From: Zhengitettix transpicula
Taxonomy: Eukaryota; Arthropoda; Insecta; Orthoptera; Tetrigidae
NCBI GenBank assembly: GCA_037074705.1
Contig: CM073590.1
Span: 216,906,746-216,970,745, forward strand
DNA: 64,000 nucleotides
Reading direction: 5' to 3'
Under the pieces are notes generated by a model, which was not told where the DNA came from, did no database searches, and saw only the letters and a list, made by a program, of their open reading frames with translations. Shown piece by piece: positions 47,240 to 58,670 of the stretch; position 1 is the first letter of the stretch, and every line of letters begins with the position of its first letter. The position numbers were made by a program, and so were the translations under genes.

Positions 47240-48250
47240 TTTTGAAAGATGTAATAAAAAAGGTTAATGTCTTATGTAATTTAATTTCTCTAATAAAATT
47301 TACTTTCAGTTGATTGGAAATTGTGGGGAATGCACGTTTAAGTTAAAGATGATAAAATATTATTTATATTAAAATCTTTTTTGAATGCACTGATGTGATT
47401 AATAACTTTATTAAAAGCACCATTTGATGGCAAACGAAATTGTTCATTTGCACTATTGTTATATTCTTGAGGCGATAATAAAAAAGAAATATTTTTAAGA
47501 GAATGTTATATTTTATCAAATAAAAAGAAAGTACTGATTTTTATACTTTCGTTACAATTCCCATACGTTTCAAGTAAAAACATTTATTTTATTTGAGACA
47601 CAATTTTTCTCATTTTCATCTGTATTTATATAACTCACTTGATTTAAATCATTTAAAGATGAAATATGCATTTCGTTTAGTGTATCATAAATTTACGAGT
47701 ACCGAAATAATTTGAGAGTGAATAATTCACAAATATGATACTCATTTACTTCTTTGTCATAAAATAGGATTAAGAACGTAGCCTATATAGAACGTGCATG
47801 ACCGCTGTGATTAGTGAATGCCAGTCCCAAGTTACAATCAAGGATTTAATTACATCACCAGTACATCAACATCTATGGCATCCCAGACTGTTGAGTCGCC
47901 AACCTAGTTATCTGAACATTAATGCGAGTATCATCCGACGCTAATGCGAATTACGTGCTGCAGAGTTCCGTAATAAGTATTCAGGCAACAGGTAGGTTAT
48001 CCGTATCACGATATAAAGTTAATTATTTACAGCGAGAAGTGTTACTTAAAATTCGTGTTCAAACCTTTGCTGTGAATCGAGAATCTACTACTGTATCTGA
48101 AACGTAGAATAATTTATTTCGGACCAATTTTGTACTGAATAATATTGGAATGATTTTAGAATATCTGCACATAGATAATATTTTATTAAATACTCCTACG
48201 TAAGGTTACCTCCTGTTTTACTGTTGGAAGAAGTAAAACTAACAGAGAAA
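47240..48250. other. AT-rich non-coding stretch
   Basis: No gene seen; a 61-codon frame at 47922-48107 has no recognisable domain. Confidence 0.5.
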
Positions 48251-48995
48251 AATTAATAATAAAAATAAATAAAGTGGCCAATTATAAGTCAGAAAAATAA
48301 TGAGAATTTATTCAATTAACAACATTTCATCGATTAATTTGCGTCCTAATCAGGTTTCAATTTAAAACTACAAAAATAATTACAATGATTATATTAACAT
48401 TTTTAAGAAACAATTTGGCAGATAACAAAGTATATAAACTGTGTTAGACTTACAAAATTGTGCTGGACGGGTCATTTTGGCGAGGCTGAAATGTTCCATT
48501 TAAAACGTGAACGACCAGTAAAAATTAATATACACTGTTGCGTGTGATTAACAATGGAAACATTTTAGAAATTGAAACAATATATAAATTAAACATTAGA
48601 AATGCAAACTGTCATAAATTTTATTCAAATTGTTTGTATCATTTTATGTTAATAGATGTTTTATAGGATGTGATATATAGAATTACACTCATTAATCTCG
48701 AAAAGTAATAAGCTCAATCGAATTTGTGATTATTTAAATAAATACGTTTAGACAAAACAGAATAATTTTGAATACTACTATTCATTTTATTTTTATGTTC
48801 TTTTAACCTAGTTTTTAATGAGCGCTTCGTTTGGCCTATATATGTGAGTCGATAATATCCATGTCGCAAATTAAGCGATGAAACATCGTTAATTGAATAA
48901 ATTCTCCTTTTTTCTGACTTAAAATTGGCTAGTGTTTATTTATTTATTAGTTTTCTCATTAGTCAGAAATCATATTTATATACATAATTAATAAT
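48251..48995. mobile_element. Large foldback insertion (arms about 90 bp) with candidate 10-bp duplication
   Basis: Arms at 48261-48352 and 48862-48950 are inverted copies, roughly 85-90% identical by eye. They share the outer block GGCCAATT(A/T)TAAGTCAGAAAAA and the inner block AATTTATTCAATTAAC. The left arm starts directly after AATTAATAAT (48251-48260), and the same 10-mer recurs at 48986-48995 after a tail of about 35 nt. This is the same asymmetrical layout as the 9.5-kb and 20.2-kb insertions. The 10-mer is AT-rich, so the duplication alone is weak evidence. The inner arm ends hold degraded hammerhead-like sequence (CTGATTA.....GATGAAATG on the minus strand at about 48324-48353; GATGAAACATCG on the plus strand at 48877-48888). 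The about 510-bp loop has no recognised gene. Confidence 0.65.
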
Positions 48996-50239
48996 ACAAA
49001 AACTCTAAGAACAGAGGAGAATACTAAAATTAGTACAAGTGAATGAAAATTATTAAAAATTTCCTGTACCGTTTAACTAATTTACAATTTAATAGTTTTT
49101 TTGTAAGGGTTATAATTCATAATAATATTTTATTTTCTTATGTGTAAGATCTGCTTTGAAATCAATCCTAAATACGCTATCCTCAATCACTGATTACTAA
49201 GTTGTGAATTAATAATAATATACAAAAATATGAAAAAACATAATTTTTAATATTTTTGCTAATTACGTGCACGTATAACTCGCAGACTATTGCGAATACT
49301 AATAGAAATTGAGGCACTTTTACAGGTCATAAGGTCCACATTCTATGAGCACAGCAATGTCAAGTTTCCAGATGTAAAAACTTGATGTTTTATAACACTC
49401 AATCACTGTCCGATATTGGAGGTTGAATGTAACATGCAAGACTCTTCAAGAAATTGGGGTCACTTGTTTATTTTTAGAATATTCCAGGAACGTTTACTAC
49501 GTATATTCTCGGAACTTGGCGCCTATATAGTTGTAAATGTTTCTAACTCAATTCCAGCGGAGAATCAGCTTTGGGGTACATTCAACAAGTTTTCAATCAT
49601 TTTTAAAGCACACGTTTGGTTCGCAATACCGACTAATTGTCAGGCTTTCAATTTTTCGCAATAAATTGTTATTAACGACGGTCGAACGATGGTATTTGCC
49701 AACATTCGTAGTTGTAAGATTCATAAACATTTTGCGATACATGATATAACATTGTAAATGTCATTAAAATATTTAATCCATAGACGTATAGTATACTATT
49801 TACTCAATTAAGGAATAATAGGAAAAAGAAATCTAATATACTAGAAAATACAATAATCATTATGAAGAATAGTAACAAGACAAAGGTAAAGTAACAATTT
49901 AACAGACATAAAAAGGTAAATCTTATGATTAAATGACTCGAACAATGTTTCCAAATAATATTTTATGAAGAAATAACTAAATATTTTATAATGGTTGATT
50001 AACTCAAACCAGATTTATACTATTACACAATTCTAATACTGTCAAACAGGAGATTTACTCCGCAACAGCACCTGCGTCCTATCCATCAAATTCCTTCTTT
50101 TCCATTCCGTGCGATACCGTGTAACATGTTCGTCTGTCTGTCAATAACGCATGAAAATCACATAATATTTTCAACAATTCCTACTTTTTCTATACAAATT
50201 AATTAAAGTTATATAATATAAAACGTCTGTGATAAAAAA

Positions 50240-50287
50240 GAACTTATTAAATAAATAAATAGTGAACTTATTAAATAAATAAATAGT
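50240..50287. repeat. Perfect 24-bp tandem duplication
   Basis: The 24-bp unit beginning GAACTTATTAAATAAATAAA occurs twice back to back (50240-50263 and 50264-50287) without a mismatch, so it is likely recent. Confidence 0.9.
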
Positions 50288-50302
50288 CACATAAGACAAA
50301 AC

Positions 50303-50400
50303 TAAGTGCTGAATAAATACCACACGACGTTTATGCAATCTTTGTTGCTTTCATCACGTGATTGAAGCAAAGGAAGAGCCATAAGAACGCCACACCGCAC
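50303..50400 (-). repeat. Fragment of the same hammerhead-bearing family (minus strand)
   Basis: Read on the minus strand it shows GTGATGA, AAGCAACAAAGATTGCA and TAAACG, then TCGTGTGGTATTTATTCAG. Compared with 39.5 kb and 20.3 kb, the core boxes have one mismatch each (GTGATGA and TAAAC), while the GCAA/TTGC helix II is intact. The upstream GGCTCTTCCTTTGCTTCAATC is homologous to the other two loci. Confidence 0.5.
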
Positions 50401-51010
50401 AAAACTATACAAACACAAAAGCGAAGTTAATCGAAACTACCAGTGGAAAAGCAAAATTGAGTTAGCGTAACTTTTGTTTTATCGGCCAAACAAAAATAAT
50501 TTTAAATGTTAGGATTAAACTAATTTCAAACTGTAAGCTTGTAAACATAGTCCTATCACCAAATTTAATCACTGCATCGATTATGACAACATCCATTGTA
50601 AACAGAGTACTACATTATTGGAAAAGATTAATTTCAGAAATGCCGTATATTAAAAATCAACCTAGTACTGTTAACATTCAGCACGACATAGAAATCTTAA
50701 TAAGTTATATGTTTTTTTACGATTAGGAACAATAAGACCAAATAACAGACCTCACAAAAATGAAAACAGGTACAGCGTTTATTTTATACGTCTACTTGAG
50801 AAGGTCCACAAATCCGTGGAAGAAACGTCGTAACTGTTTTTATTTTTGTGATGTCTTTTTTATGGTCATAGTGTTCCTAATCGTAATATATATACACACA
50901 GACGTAGATTTTATCATTACTATATGTTTATTTATTTTAATTTCTTTGGCTCTTATATATTTATCTTTGATTTCAGTTCCTTTTTCAATTTCCAGTATTA
51001 AGGTTTTCGC

Positions 51011-51042
51011 TGTTAGAAAACGACGCTAATTCGCGTCGAAAC
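51011..51042 (+). repeat. GACGC-hairpin GAAAC motif, copy 2
   Basis: TGTTAGAAAAC is followed by GACGC (51022-51026), a 6-nt loop, GCGTC (51033-51037) and GAAAC (51038-51042), then GTCCAGG. The motif is shared with 5939-5970 on the opposite strand, so it is a dispersed element end and not chance. Confidence 0.4.
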
Positions 51043-51626
51043 GTCCAGGACTTTTAAATTCAAATTTTCTTATTTTTTGTTTAGTTTTTTTTTATTTGTC
51101 TGTATTAAGGTCGTTTTTAGTATTATCATAGTCATTGTTAACTTCCATAATATCACTCTGTGCGTTATGTTTAAATCATTTCTGATAGTATTCTGGAATA
51201 GTACCTGGTGTCAACATCTACAGTCTAAGCTTTTTGCCAATCAAATGCACTTATTTTTGCCTGGGCTATATATTTATTAAAAAATTAATTACTTCAGGTT
51301 ATTTTAATCCGTAAATTTTTCAGTATCATTGCATAGTAATTTAGTTATTATCCGTAAATATATCAATTTATCGTCGTCAGATTTATAGACGTAAATACCC
51401 TGTTTTGGATACGAAATTTCACTGTTAACTAGTTTCAGGTAATGGGACATAGGAGATGCAATTTATCACCATAATTTCATTCACGGTTTTCATCCATGTA
51501 GTTAAATTACCTGTCCCTCAATATCCTTCACAAATATAGTAAGGTATGTGTTAATAATTTTTTTTAACATTAGTTAATTTGAACAATATAGCTAATATAT
51601 CTGTATATATCTTTTGGAATTTTACC

Positions 51627-51654
51627 ATATATATATATATATATACATATATAT
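51627..51654. repeat. (AT)n microsatellite with one C interruption
   Basis: AT run with a single C at 51646. Confidence 0.9.
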
Positions 51655-52220
51655 GCCTATAATGTGTCGCAATTCGCGGACTCGTCCAGAACTCTCGAAT
51701 CTACTCAAAAATTGGCGTCAGATAATTTTTTTATAAAGAAATTAACAAAACTTCAACAAAAACTCCAATAATTTTATTCGTCGAGACATGACTTTACATA
51801 TATCTCAGAGCTTGGTTTTCACCTACGCGACATGTAGCTTTTAAGTACCATTTCTGTACTTAAAACGTTTTACGCTCTCCCTGCCTCGCACCGAGCGAGC
51901 ACTTTTTTCGAGAGCTACCATCTCAGCAACGACCCTCGCCCTGCAGAGCCAAAATGCCGACTTCTTTTACAAACACCAACCATTCTCATTCGCGCGCCAG
52001 CCCCGATTGTTGAAAGTCTAGCCGCTTAACAATAAACTACATACATTTTTAAAAATTTATTTATTTCTAAAAATCTGTCATAAAAAGAGACATTTTGTTT
52101 ATACAAACAGATTAAAAGTCATGGTGAAAAACTTTACATTGAAAACTTTTCAAAATTAAATCTAGAAGTTTGTAGATTCTTTTTTCATGTGAATCTTTTT
52201 TTAAAATCAAGAGTCTTAAA

Positions 52221-52247
52221 TCTTTTGAGCCTAGGCTCTTCATCATC
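52221..52247 (-). repeat. Degraded hammerhead-like motif around a 12-bp palindrome
   Basis: On the minus strand ATGATGA is followed by A, GAGCCTAGGCTC (a perfect 12-bp palindrome, 52227-52238) and AAAAG. Against the core consensus this is one mismatch in CTGANGA and two in GAAAC. It sits in a moderately GC-richer stretch (52230-52500) that may be the remains of a retroposon. Confidence 0.3.
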
Positions 52248-53245
52248 CGAGTTTAACAGATATTTTACAAGTTTGTTTGTATGAACACTTAGCCTGTCTT
52301 CGTAGCGCACACTCCTGTTACGTATCTCTTCAGTAACCGTGGATAACGCTCTAATGGGATATACACCTGGCCTATACTGTGAGGTGACACCTGGAGTGTG
52401 GGGTGGGTTTCTGTGATTAGTACAGCTGATGCCTATGAGAGGCCGAAACAGGTCATAGGGGTATCAAGTTGGTGAAATCCGGCGCGGCCTTTTCGAAGTT
52501 AGCATGTATAAGGATATAAACAATTTGGTAAATTTGTAAAGATTATATTTTACTAGGAAATCAACTCATAAGACCAATATTCATTGAGGATATATACAGT
52601 GTGAAAAACTATCTCTAATTGGAATTAGAAAATTATATTAACTTGCATCTTTTTATTATTTTGGGTTTTAGAAATAAATTAAGCATGGTTGACAACTGGT
52701 ACAATTATCTCTATATTAAGTTCGCAGTACTGCAGTGCTTCCAACAGTATATCGAAGATCCAAAATTTCCTGATCAGTGGTTTGAGTGAACTCATACTTA
52801 GACCCTCGTATTAATTCGTCTTAAACTTGAGATTTTTATATCCTAATTCGTTAATTTATTTTCAGAGGTGTGATTTGATTGAAAGCATTTTGCCTATTCT
52901 TGAATATTCCCGTTTCTTATGTGTCATCTTGCATATATGACATGTCACTTAAATCTGTACTAAAAGCGTGTAAAAAAATAGGTTGAGGTACCTGATATTT
53001 ATGACAGCTATGTGGGCTAAAGTACTGAGAGTTTCTTTAGTTTTCTCATTCCTATAAACATCTAGACACATTTTCAGAAATTCGTGAACTGTCAATATAT
53101 GAAGGTGGAAGCGAAGCGGAAGTCTTCGTCAGATTCAGATTTGTGGTGTTCTGTGAGGTGACAAAGGAGCTGTTTCCCGGCGTAAGCTCTAGAAGTAAAG
53201 AATGAAATAAAGCAAGTCTTGGCGTGGATAATAAAATGCGGAGGC

Positions 53246-53280
53246 TATAAAAGGGGGGGACCACTTAATGTGCACGACGA
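53246..53280 (+). promoter_or_regulatory. Possible TATA-type core promoter
   Basis: TATAAAAGG (53246-53254) is a strong TATA-box match followed by a G run. A GC-richer stretch (about 53275-53320) lies where a transcript start would be. No open reading frame or known 5' UTR follows, so this may belong to a mobile element or be chance. Confidence 0.2.
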
Positions 53281-54569
53281 CGGCGTCTTCGAGTCGAGAA
53301 ATTTGTCGCCTAGACGGCATATGGAATAATGTCGACTTCCGAACATGGGCTTATTACGTTCTCGTGATGATGTAACAACTCCACGACGGTTTATATATAC
53401 ATAAAAAAAAATTCTATCACAATACAGTTGCCACCAATAGATTTATCAAATTTTGAAAATGTAATAATTTAACTTCTTTTGTCAATTAATAAAGTATAAA
53501 ATCAAACATTTCTATATTACACAGTTTTCGTTATATTCATAACGTTATTGTCGTTTAACGTTTAATCTGAAGGGTAATACTATGAGATAACTATTGTGTA
53601 ACGGAGGTGACGTTACAGCTTCTCGCGTAACAATAAGAGGACGTCATGTCAAAGTGCAGCCTGAACCACGTGTGCGACAGTAACCAACGTCCCATTTTGA
53701 CGACAATCCGACGAAAAAACTGTATGCTATAAAATTCATAACAAAAACTTTTCTTTTCCCTGAATAAGTTTAATAAATCTCAGTTATATGCTGTGTCGCT
53801 CGAAAGCTCTGTTATGAAATCAGCAAATCTCGAACCCACAATAATCTATTGAAAGAGATGTCTCAATAATTCAATAATAAGTTAAAAAACCGAAGAAAAT
53901 AAAATATATTTTGTGTGAATTTTTGAGGGTTGAATATAAAAAAATTTCGAAGTCAAACTTCTGGCGCCCAAAACTGTCCTGCAGAATTTTGTTTTAAATA
54001 CCCAAAGATTACTAGTTAAGCCTTTTAATTTTTATATTTATGAATGTGTCTATCCAAACTGTATTAAAGCTTTTGTGTTCAAAAACTTTACTTTGTAGTC
54101 CCATCTTTCACGTAAAAACAGCTGATTGTGTGCGACGCATAAGTATCTGAGTGGTGTGACGTAAGAGAAGTAAAACAGCTGATGACGAACTTTATATTCC
54201 ATCACAATTAATTTCGAACCACAATTCGAAGAAGCAAATGAGCCAGTTATTTAATGAAATAATAACAATATTTTCAATAGTTTATCCTGAAATGAAACAA
54301 AATCAGCAAATGACACAAACCGTTTAATATTTTTTTCACGAATACTCAAAATTTTTATTCTTTATTATTATTTATTTTCCAACGACTACTTTAAGTTTCA
54401 CTTTGTCGGTTATAATTCGAATGAAAACAATACTTTTATTTTATTTGAGATATTTTATATTTATTTCTTTAACGTTTTAGAGACCAAGTTGAATACTATG
54501 ATACCAAATTCATTAACGTAATTACTCCGCAAACGCGATCCAAATTCAACATTTATAATAAAATTAATG

Positions 54570-54656
54570 GCCAATTAGTAAGTCAGAAAAAATATTTAAT
54601 AAAAATTCTTCAGTGATAATCACGATGTTTTGGCCTTACATTAGGACCTTTTGACG
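54570..54656 (-). repeat. Foldback-family arm fragment
   Basis: The plus strand starts GGCCAATTAGTAAGTCAGAAAAA, like the outer arm block of the 48.3-kb element, and continues to GATGTTTTGGCCTTACATTAGGACC. On the minus strand the inner part has a GGTCCT/AAGGCC imperfect stem and AAAACATCG, a decayed hammerhead second half. No inverted partner was seen nearby. Confidence 0.45.
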
Positions 54657-57600
54657 TATTCATTAAGAGATATCTCTTCTACAAAATTGAAGAAAAAATA
54701 CCTGAAACATTTAACTACGAATAATTTGTAAATTCATTATTAAATATTTTATTCTGACTTATTTGTGCATAATTTTCAGTTTGTTGGTTTTAATTTAACA
54801 TTTGTCGTAGAATGACTTGCCCTTTTGCGTTTATCTTCCGGAAAGTTGAAAGAATTTCTGATAATCTGTATATTTTATCTAAAGGTCCGAGACTCCTTTC
54901 TCAAATATCAGCACATGGCTGCTACAGCCTTCTCTAATATTGACCTCGGCGGTGAAAAACAAGATATGAAACTGAGAGCAAAAGTCATCGTGTGACCCGG
55001 AATTTGAGGCGAAATTTCCCTTCATTAATATTACATAATGCTGCATGTTCCTCAGCTATGCATAGCTGGGCGTTGCAGGTGTCGACATTGTCTTAGGCGG
55101 AGAGGTAATTATAGTCTCGGAGTGGAATGGAGCATGCATAAACAATCAGGCACAAAGATAATAATAAATCGCGGTTTCCTACTGAAAGCAAGGTAGCTTA
55201 GAGTAATTGGATACATAAGGTGAGAGAACCTCCATCAATATTCTATGAAACTCCTCAGTGATTACGCACATGGTTGTAAGCGAGATCGTAATAGATATTT
55301 AATAAGTAAATCGTCGAGAAGATTGTAATAAAACTAAGACTAGAGTAATGTAATTCTGAAACATGACACTTATGGCCACCAAGTTACTGGGCTTCATTAA
55401 TCATGTAAAACGATCCATGCAGTCGTAGATTGTCTGCTGTAAATATAAAGCTCATATGAAGTTAATGAAACCTCATGACGTGTCACACACCCACTTTACA
55501 CAAATTTAATATAGCAGTGTGTTTGGCGTTTGTAACAAAAAGAAATTTTCAAATGTAGGTAAAAAATTACAGACTTGGGAGAAGCCTGATGAAAATTAAG
55601 GTGATTCAAACACTCAGAATATTTTCCGTGAATTGTCTTTCCTGTAACAACTTCGATAACGATAACAATAACTGGAGTTGCTTTGGATCAAGGTGCCAGT
55701 CGTACCAGTAGGTAAAATCTGCAACTGTTTCTAAGACAATCAGAAAAGAATATTTTAGACAAGATGGCAATAAATTGAACGTGAGTTTATCCGGCAGAGT
55801 GCCGAGCTACAAGAGCTTATTTCCGCCTCTAAGATAAATTTCCGTAAAGCGTAACACCGAAAGTTCTGAAGTTTCCATAAAGCGATTTAGAGAAAGTTTC
55901 GTGGAATTCACTCGGCAGTTCTAATTCAACAAAGGAATTCGTTAGCGTTTCTTCCACCAAAAGGTGGGGCGCGATAAATAGAAAGGAATAATTCACGTTA
56001 CATGGATTAAGGTTTCGTCATTAGCATTCCGAATATTTTTTGTGACTTAGTCATTGAAGAACCGGAAAAAGTTGACAAGCTCTTTATAATTACTTGTCCA
56101 AGAATAGGACCTACTTCCAGTAACGTCGTCTAATAAATTTTAAACCAAGTGATATGGGAGATTAGAACTGGGTCACCTCATTAAAAGCGTAACAATGTTC
56201 AATTTGAGAATATGATATAGCTTAAAAATTAGTTGTTATCAGAACAAAGACCCTGGAAGAACTAACTTTAAGTCAGGCATTTATCAAGTCCGAACGGTCA
56301 ATTGTAGCCACCATTGGTGAATATAGTAGTTATAGACTTGGATGAAATGTTTTTTAATATGTGACAAGTTCGTGATCTTAGCTTACAGATTTTTTTATTG
56401 AATTACATTATGTTACCAACACTGTCTATTGGAAAGAGTCACAGCTAGGTTTTTGTCTGAATGGTTGGATGGCGTTCTCTAACATGTTTGATTCCAGAGT
56501 TACAACTGCGACACTTTATATAATTGTCCTTATATATACTAATTGGACTAGGACTCTGATGTTTTCGTCCTCAACCTGATGTTAGTTAGTAATCCTCGTT
56601 GCAACGACATGATCCATTAATTTGCCTCCTCTTACGGTTTCACGTCCAGAGAGCAAGATTATAAAATGAAAACAATTCATTGATTTTAAGTAGCAATTTT
56701 TCGGTACTCTCAGAATCCCAAATTGGGTAACCTCAAATTAATCAAGTTTGATTTCCATTGACCAAAGTTTCTGACTGAAACTTTGTCCGGGAGTGAGCCT
56801 CTGGTCGGGAGTCCAGCCAGGCTGTGAATCAATGTATAATTCGCTGAGGGAGCTGTGAGTCGGTGAGAGCCAAGCCATAACCCGAGCGATGACCCCGGCT
56901 CCTTCTTACATAGCGTGTGCTGTGCTCTTTCTTTATATTGGGTCAAGTGCTTCTCAATTACTATGTTTAGCGACACCAAGCGAGCAGCCGCAGTGGAGAG
57001 CAATTGCTACCCGTCAGCTTCATCACACAGACTCAGACGTTTCCTGCTATCAAATGTAAATAAAGACAGCTACAAATCCATGTAAATATATTTTAATATC
57101 CTACATTTCAATTCTATATAATAATAGTTCGGATCGCGGTATGGCTTTTTGTTTAATTCACTAACTTCTCATCAATTAAATCACTGACCTCTAATTTAAG
57201 TTTCGTCACGCATGTTACCAAAACTCAATAATTTTTTTAGCTCTTTATTCTCACTTTGATATATTCTATCATAGGCCGTGCTTTATAAAATGTGTTTATT
57301 AAATCTTGGCATATTAAAATACTTAATCGTATCGTATTCAGTATTTTTAAATGAAATTGCCTGTTCTCCTCTTACAATCCTTAACGGGTTGGATAAGGCA
57401 ATATCTTAAATAAAAAAACAATTTTTCTGATTCACATATTCCGTGAAAATTGTTACAATTATCCGAAACATTTTTAATTTTGTTACGTTTTGCTTTTTTA
57501 TTTAACTCTACTCATTGCAAAACAAGATGGTCAGAGAGACGAATCATTATGACGTAAAAAATTATCGATTGCAATAAAAAGGTTTTTTTTAGTACAATAC

Positions 57601-58178
57601 CATTAAAATTGGACTCTATAATGTCATACTTCCTTTTTATCCTCACCTGGCTAGTTTTACTGATCCGGGACCGGCAAATCCTCAACATTTACCGGCTTAA
57701 CCTCGCGGACAACGGCTAACAAGAGCCCAATTATGTACGAGAGTACTAGTACGAAACAAACACAATATTTCTTCCATAAGCCGTATTTAGGCCTTCTATC
57801 CTGTCCATAAGAATGTGAGGCACTTGTTTAAAATTGATACAGACGAAGTAGTATTATCTAGTACTCTTAAATATTCTAAGACCACATTTGATACTACGAA
57901 TGAAGGGAAAGACATAGGTTACATGTTTTCTTTAAAGCCTATTGCGGGGAATCCGCTACGGGAAGACAGAGCATTTATCTATTAAATAAAGCAAAGTGTT
58001 TGTATGTATGTTTGTTTCTACCGATGTTATTTGTGTATAATTTATACCCCTTAAAGGGACATTACATAAAAATTAAGCGAATACAACAGAGATTGATGTC
58101 AAATCCAGTCTTATGGATGTCGCTGAGTTTAATTATTCAACGTGCCATTTAATCACAAGGTTGCGGGTGTAAATATTT

Positions 58179-58321
58179 ATTTGCGTTGAATAAATATTTT
58201 TCAGGGTTAATTAGATTGATAGTATTTATACTGATGTTGTATGTGTATAATACAAATTTGCAAATATGTTATTCGGCCGATTTTTTGCAACGAATAAATA
58301 TTTTTCGGGATCAATGAGATT
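58179..58321. repeat. Two-copy local direct repeat, about 39 bp
   Basis: TTGCG.TGAATAAATATTTTTC.GG.T.AATTAGATT at 58179-58217 and its diverged copy at 58283-58321, about 104 bp apart. AT-rich, with no other feature. Confidence 0.45.
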
Positions 58322-58614
58322 ATATAAAATATTTTTTTACAATTGAAATACAGTTTTTACGTCTGGTTTAATTATTTAAAATAATTACATTTATTTTTGT
58401 TATAATTTCATGTATGTTACAATTGGCAAACTGACCATTTGTAGATTAAATAAATACATACATATTTTTTTTAGTTAAGGATCGATAATTATTATTGCCG
58501 AGTATCGACTGCCGCCACAGTATATATAAATGAATGTCTGAGATCTAGTAAAACTCAGTTTAATTTGTCACTACAACGAAGAACACACAAATACTTTGCT
58601 AGAGGTGAATGACA

Positions 58615-58670
58615 ATAAACTTTATCAAAAAGTCGCGGATATTGTTCACTCGGTTAGAAACCCGATAATA
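58615..58670 (-). repeat. Fragment of the 46.25-kb repeat start
   Basis: On the minus strand TATCGGGTTTCTAACCGAGT followed by GAACAATATCCGCGAC parallels the first about 45 bp of the pair at 46251 and 46971. A shorter remnant, CCGGTTAGAAACTC, occurs at about 60977-60990. Confidence 0.45.

Larger units (their letters stand above)
48996..52220. other. AT-rich non-coding stretch with repeat motifs
   Basis: Apart from the tandem duplication, the 50.3-kb fragment and the 51.0-kb hairpin, a pyrimidine-rich GC patch at about 51830-52020 is visible. It has no reading frame and may be part of a retroelement end. Confidence 0.4.
52248..58614. other. Non-coding; several GC-balanced patches
   Basis: Patches at 52260-52500, 53090-53340, 54880-55130 and 56700-57010 are less AT-rich. 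The last holds a 97-codon minus-strand frame with no recognised domain. None could be assigned to a gene. Confidence 0.35.

Noticed and set aside
55586..55611. CTGATGA followed by CAAAC as a hammerhead core
   Set aside because: The second box is mutated, the intervening stem is weak, and the flanks do not resemble other family members.
56710..57003. 97-codon minus-strand frame in a GC-richer patch
   Set aside because: No recognisable family; the length is within chance for that composition.
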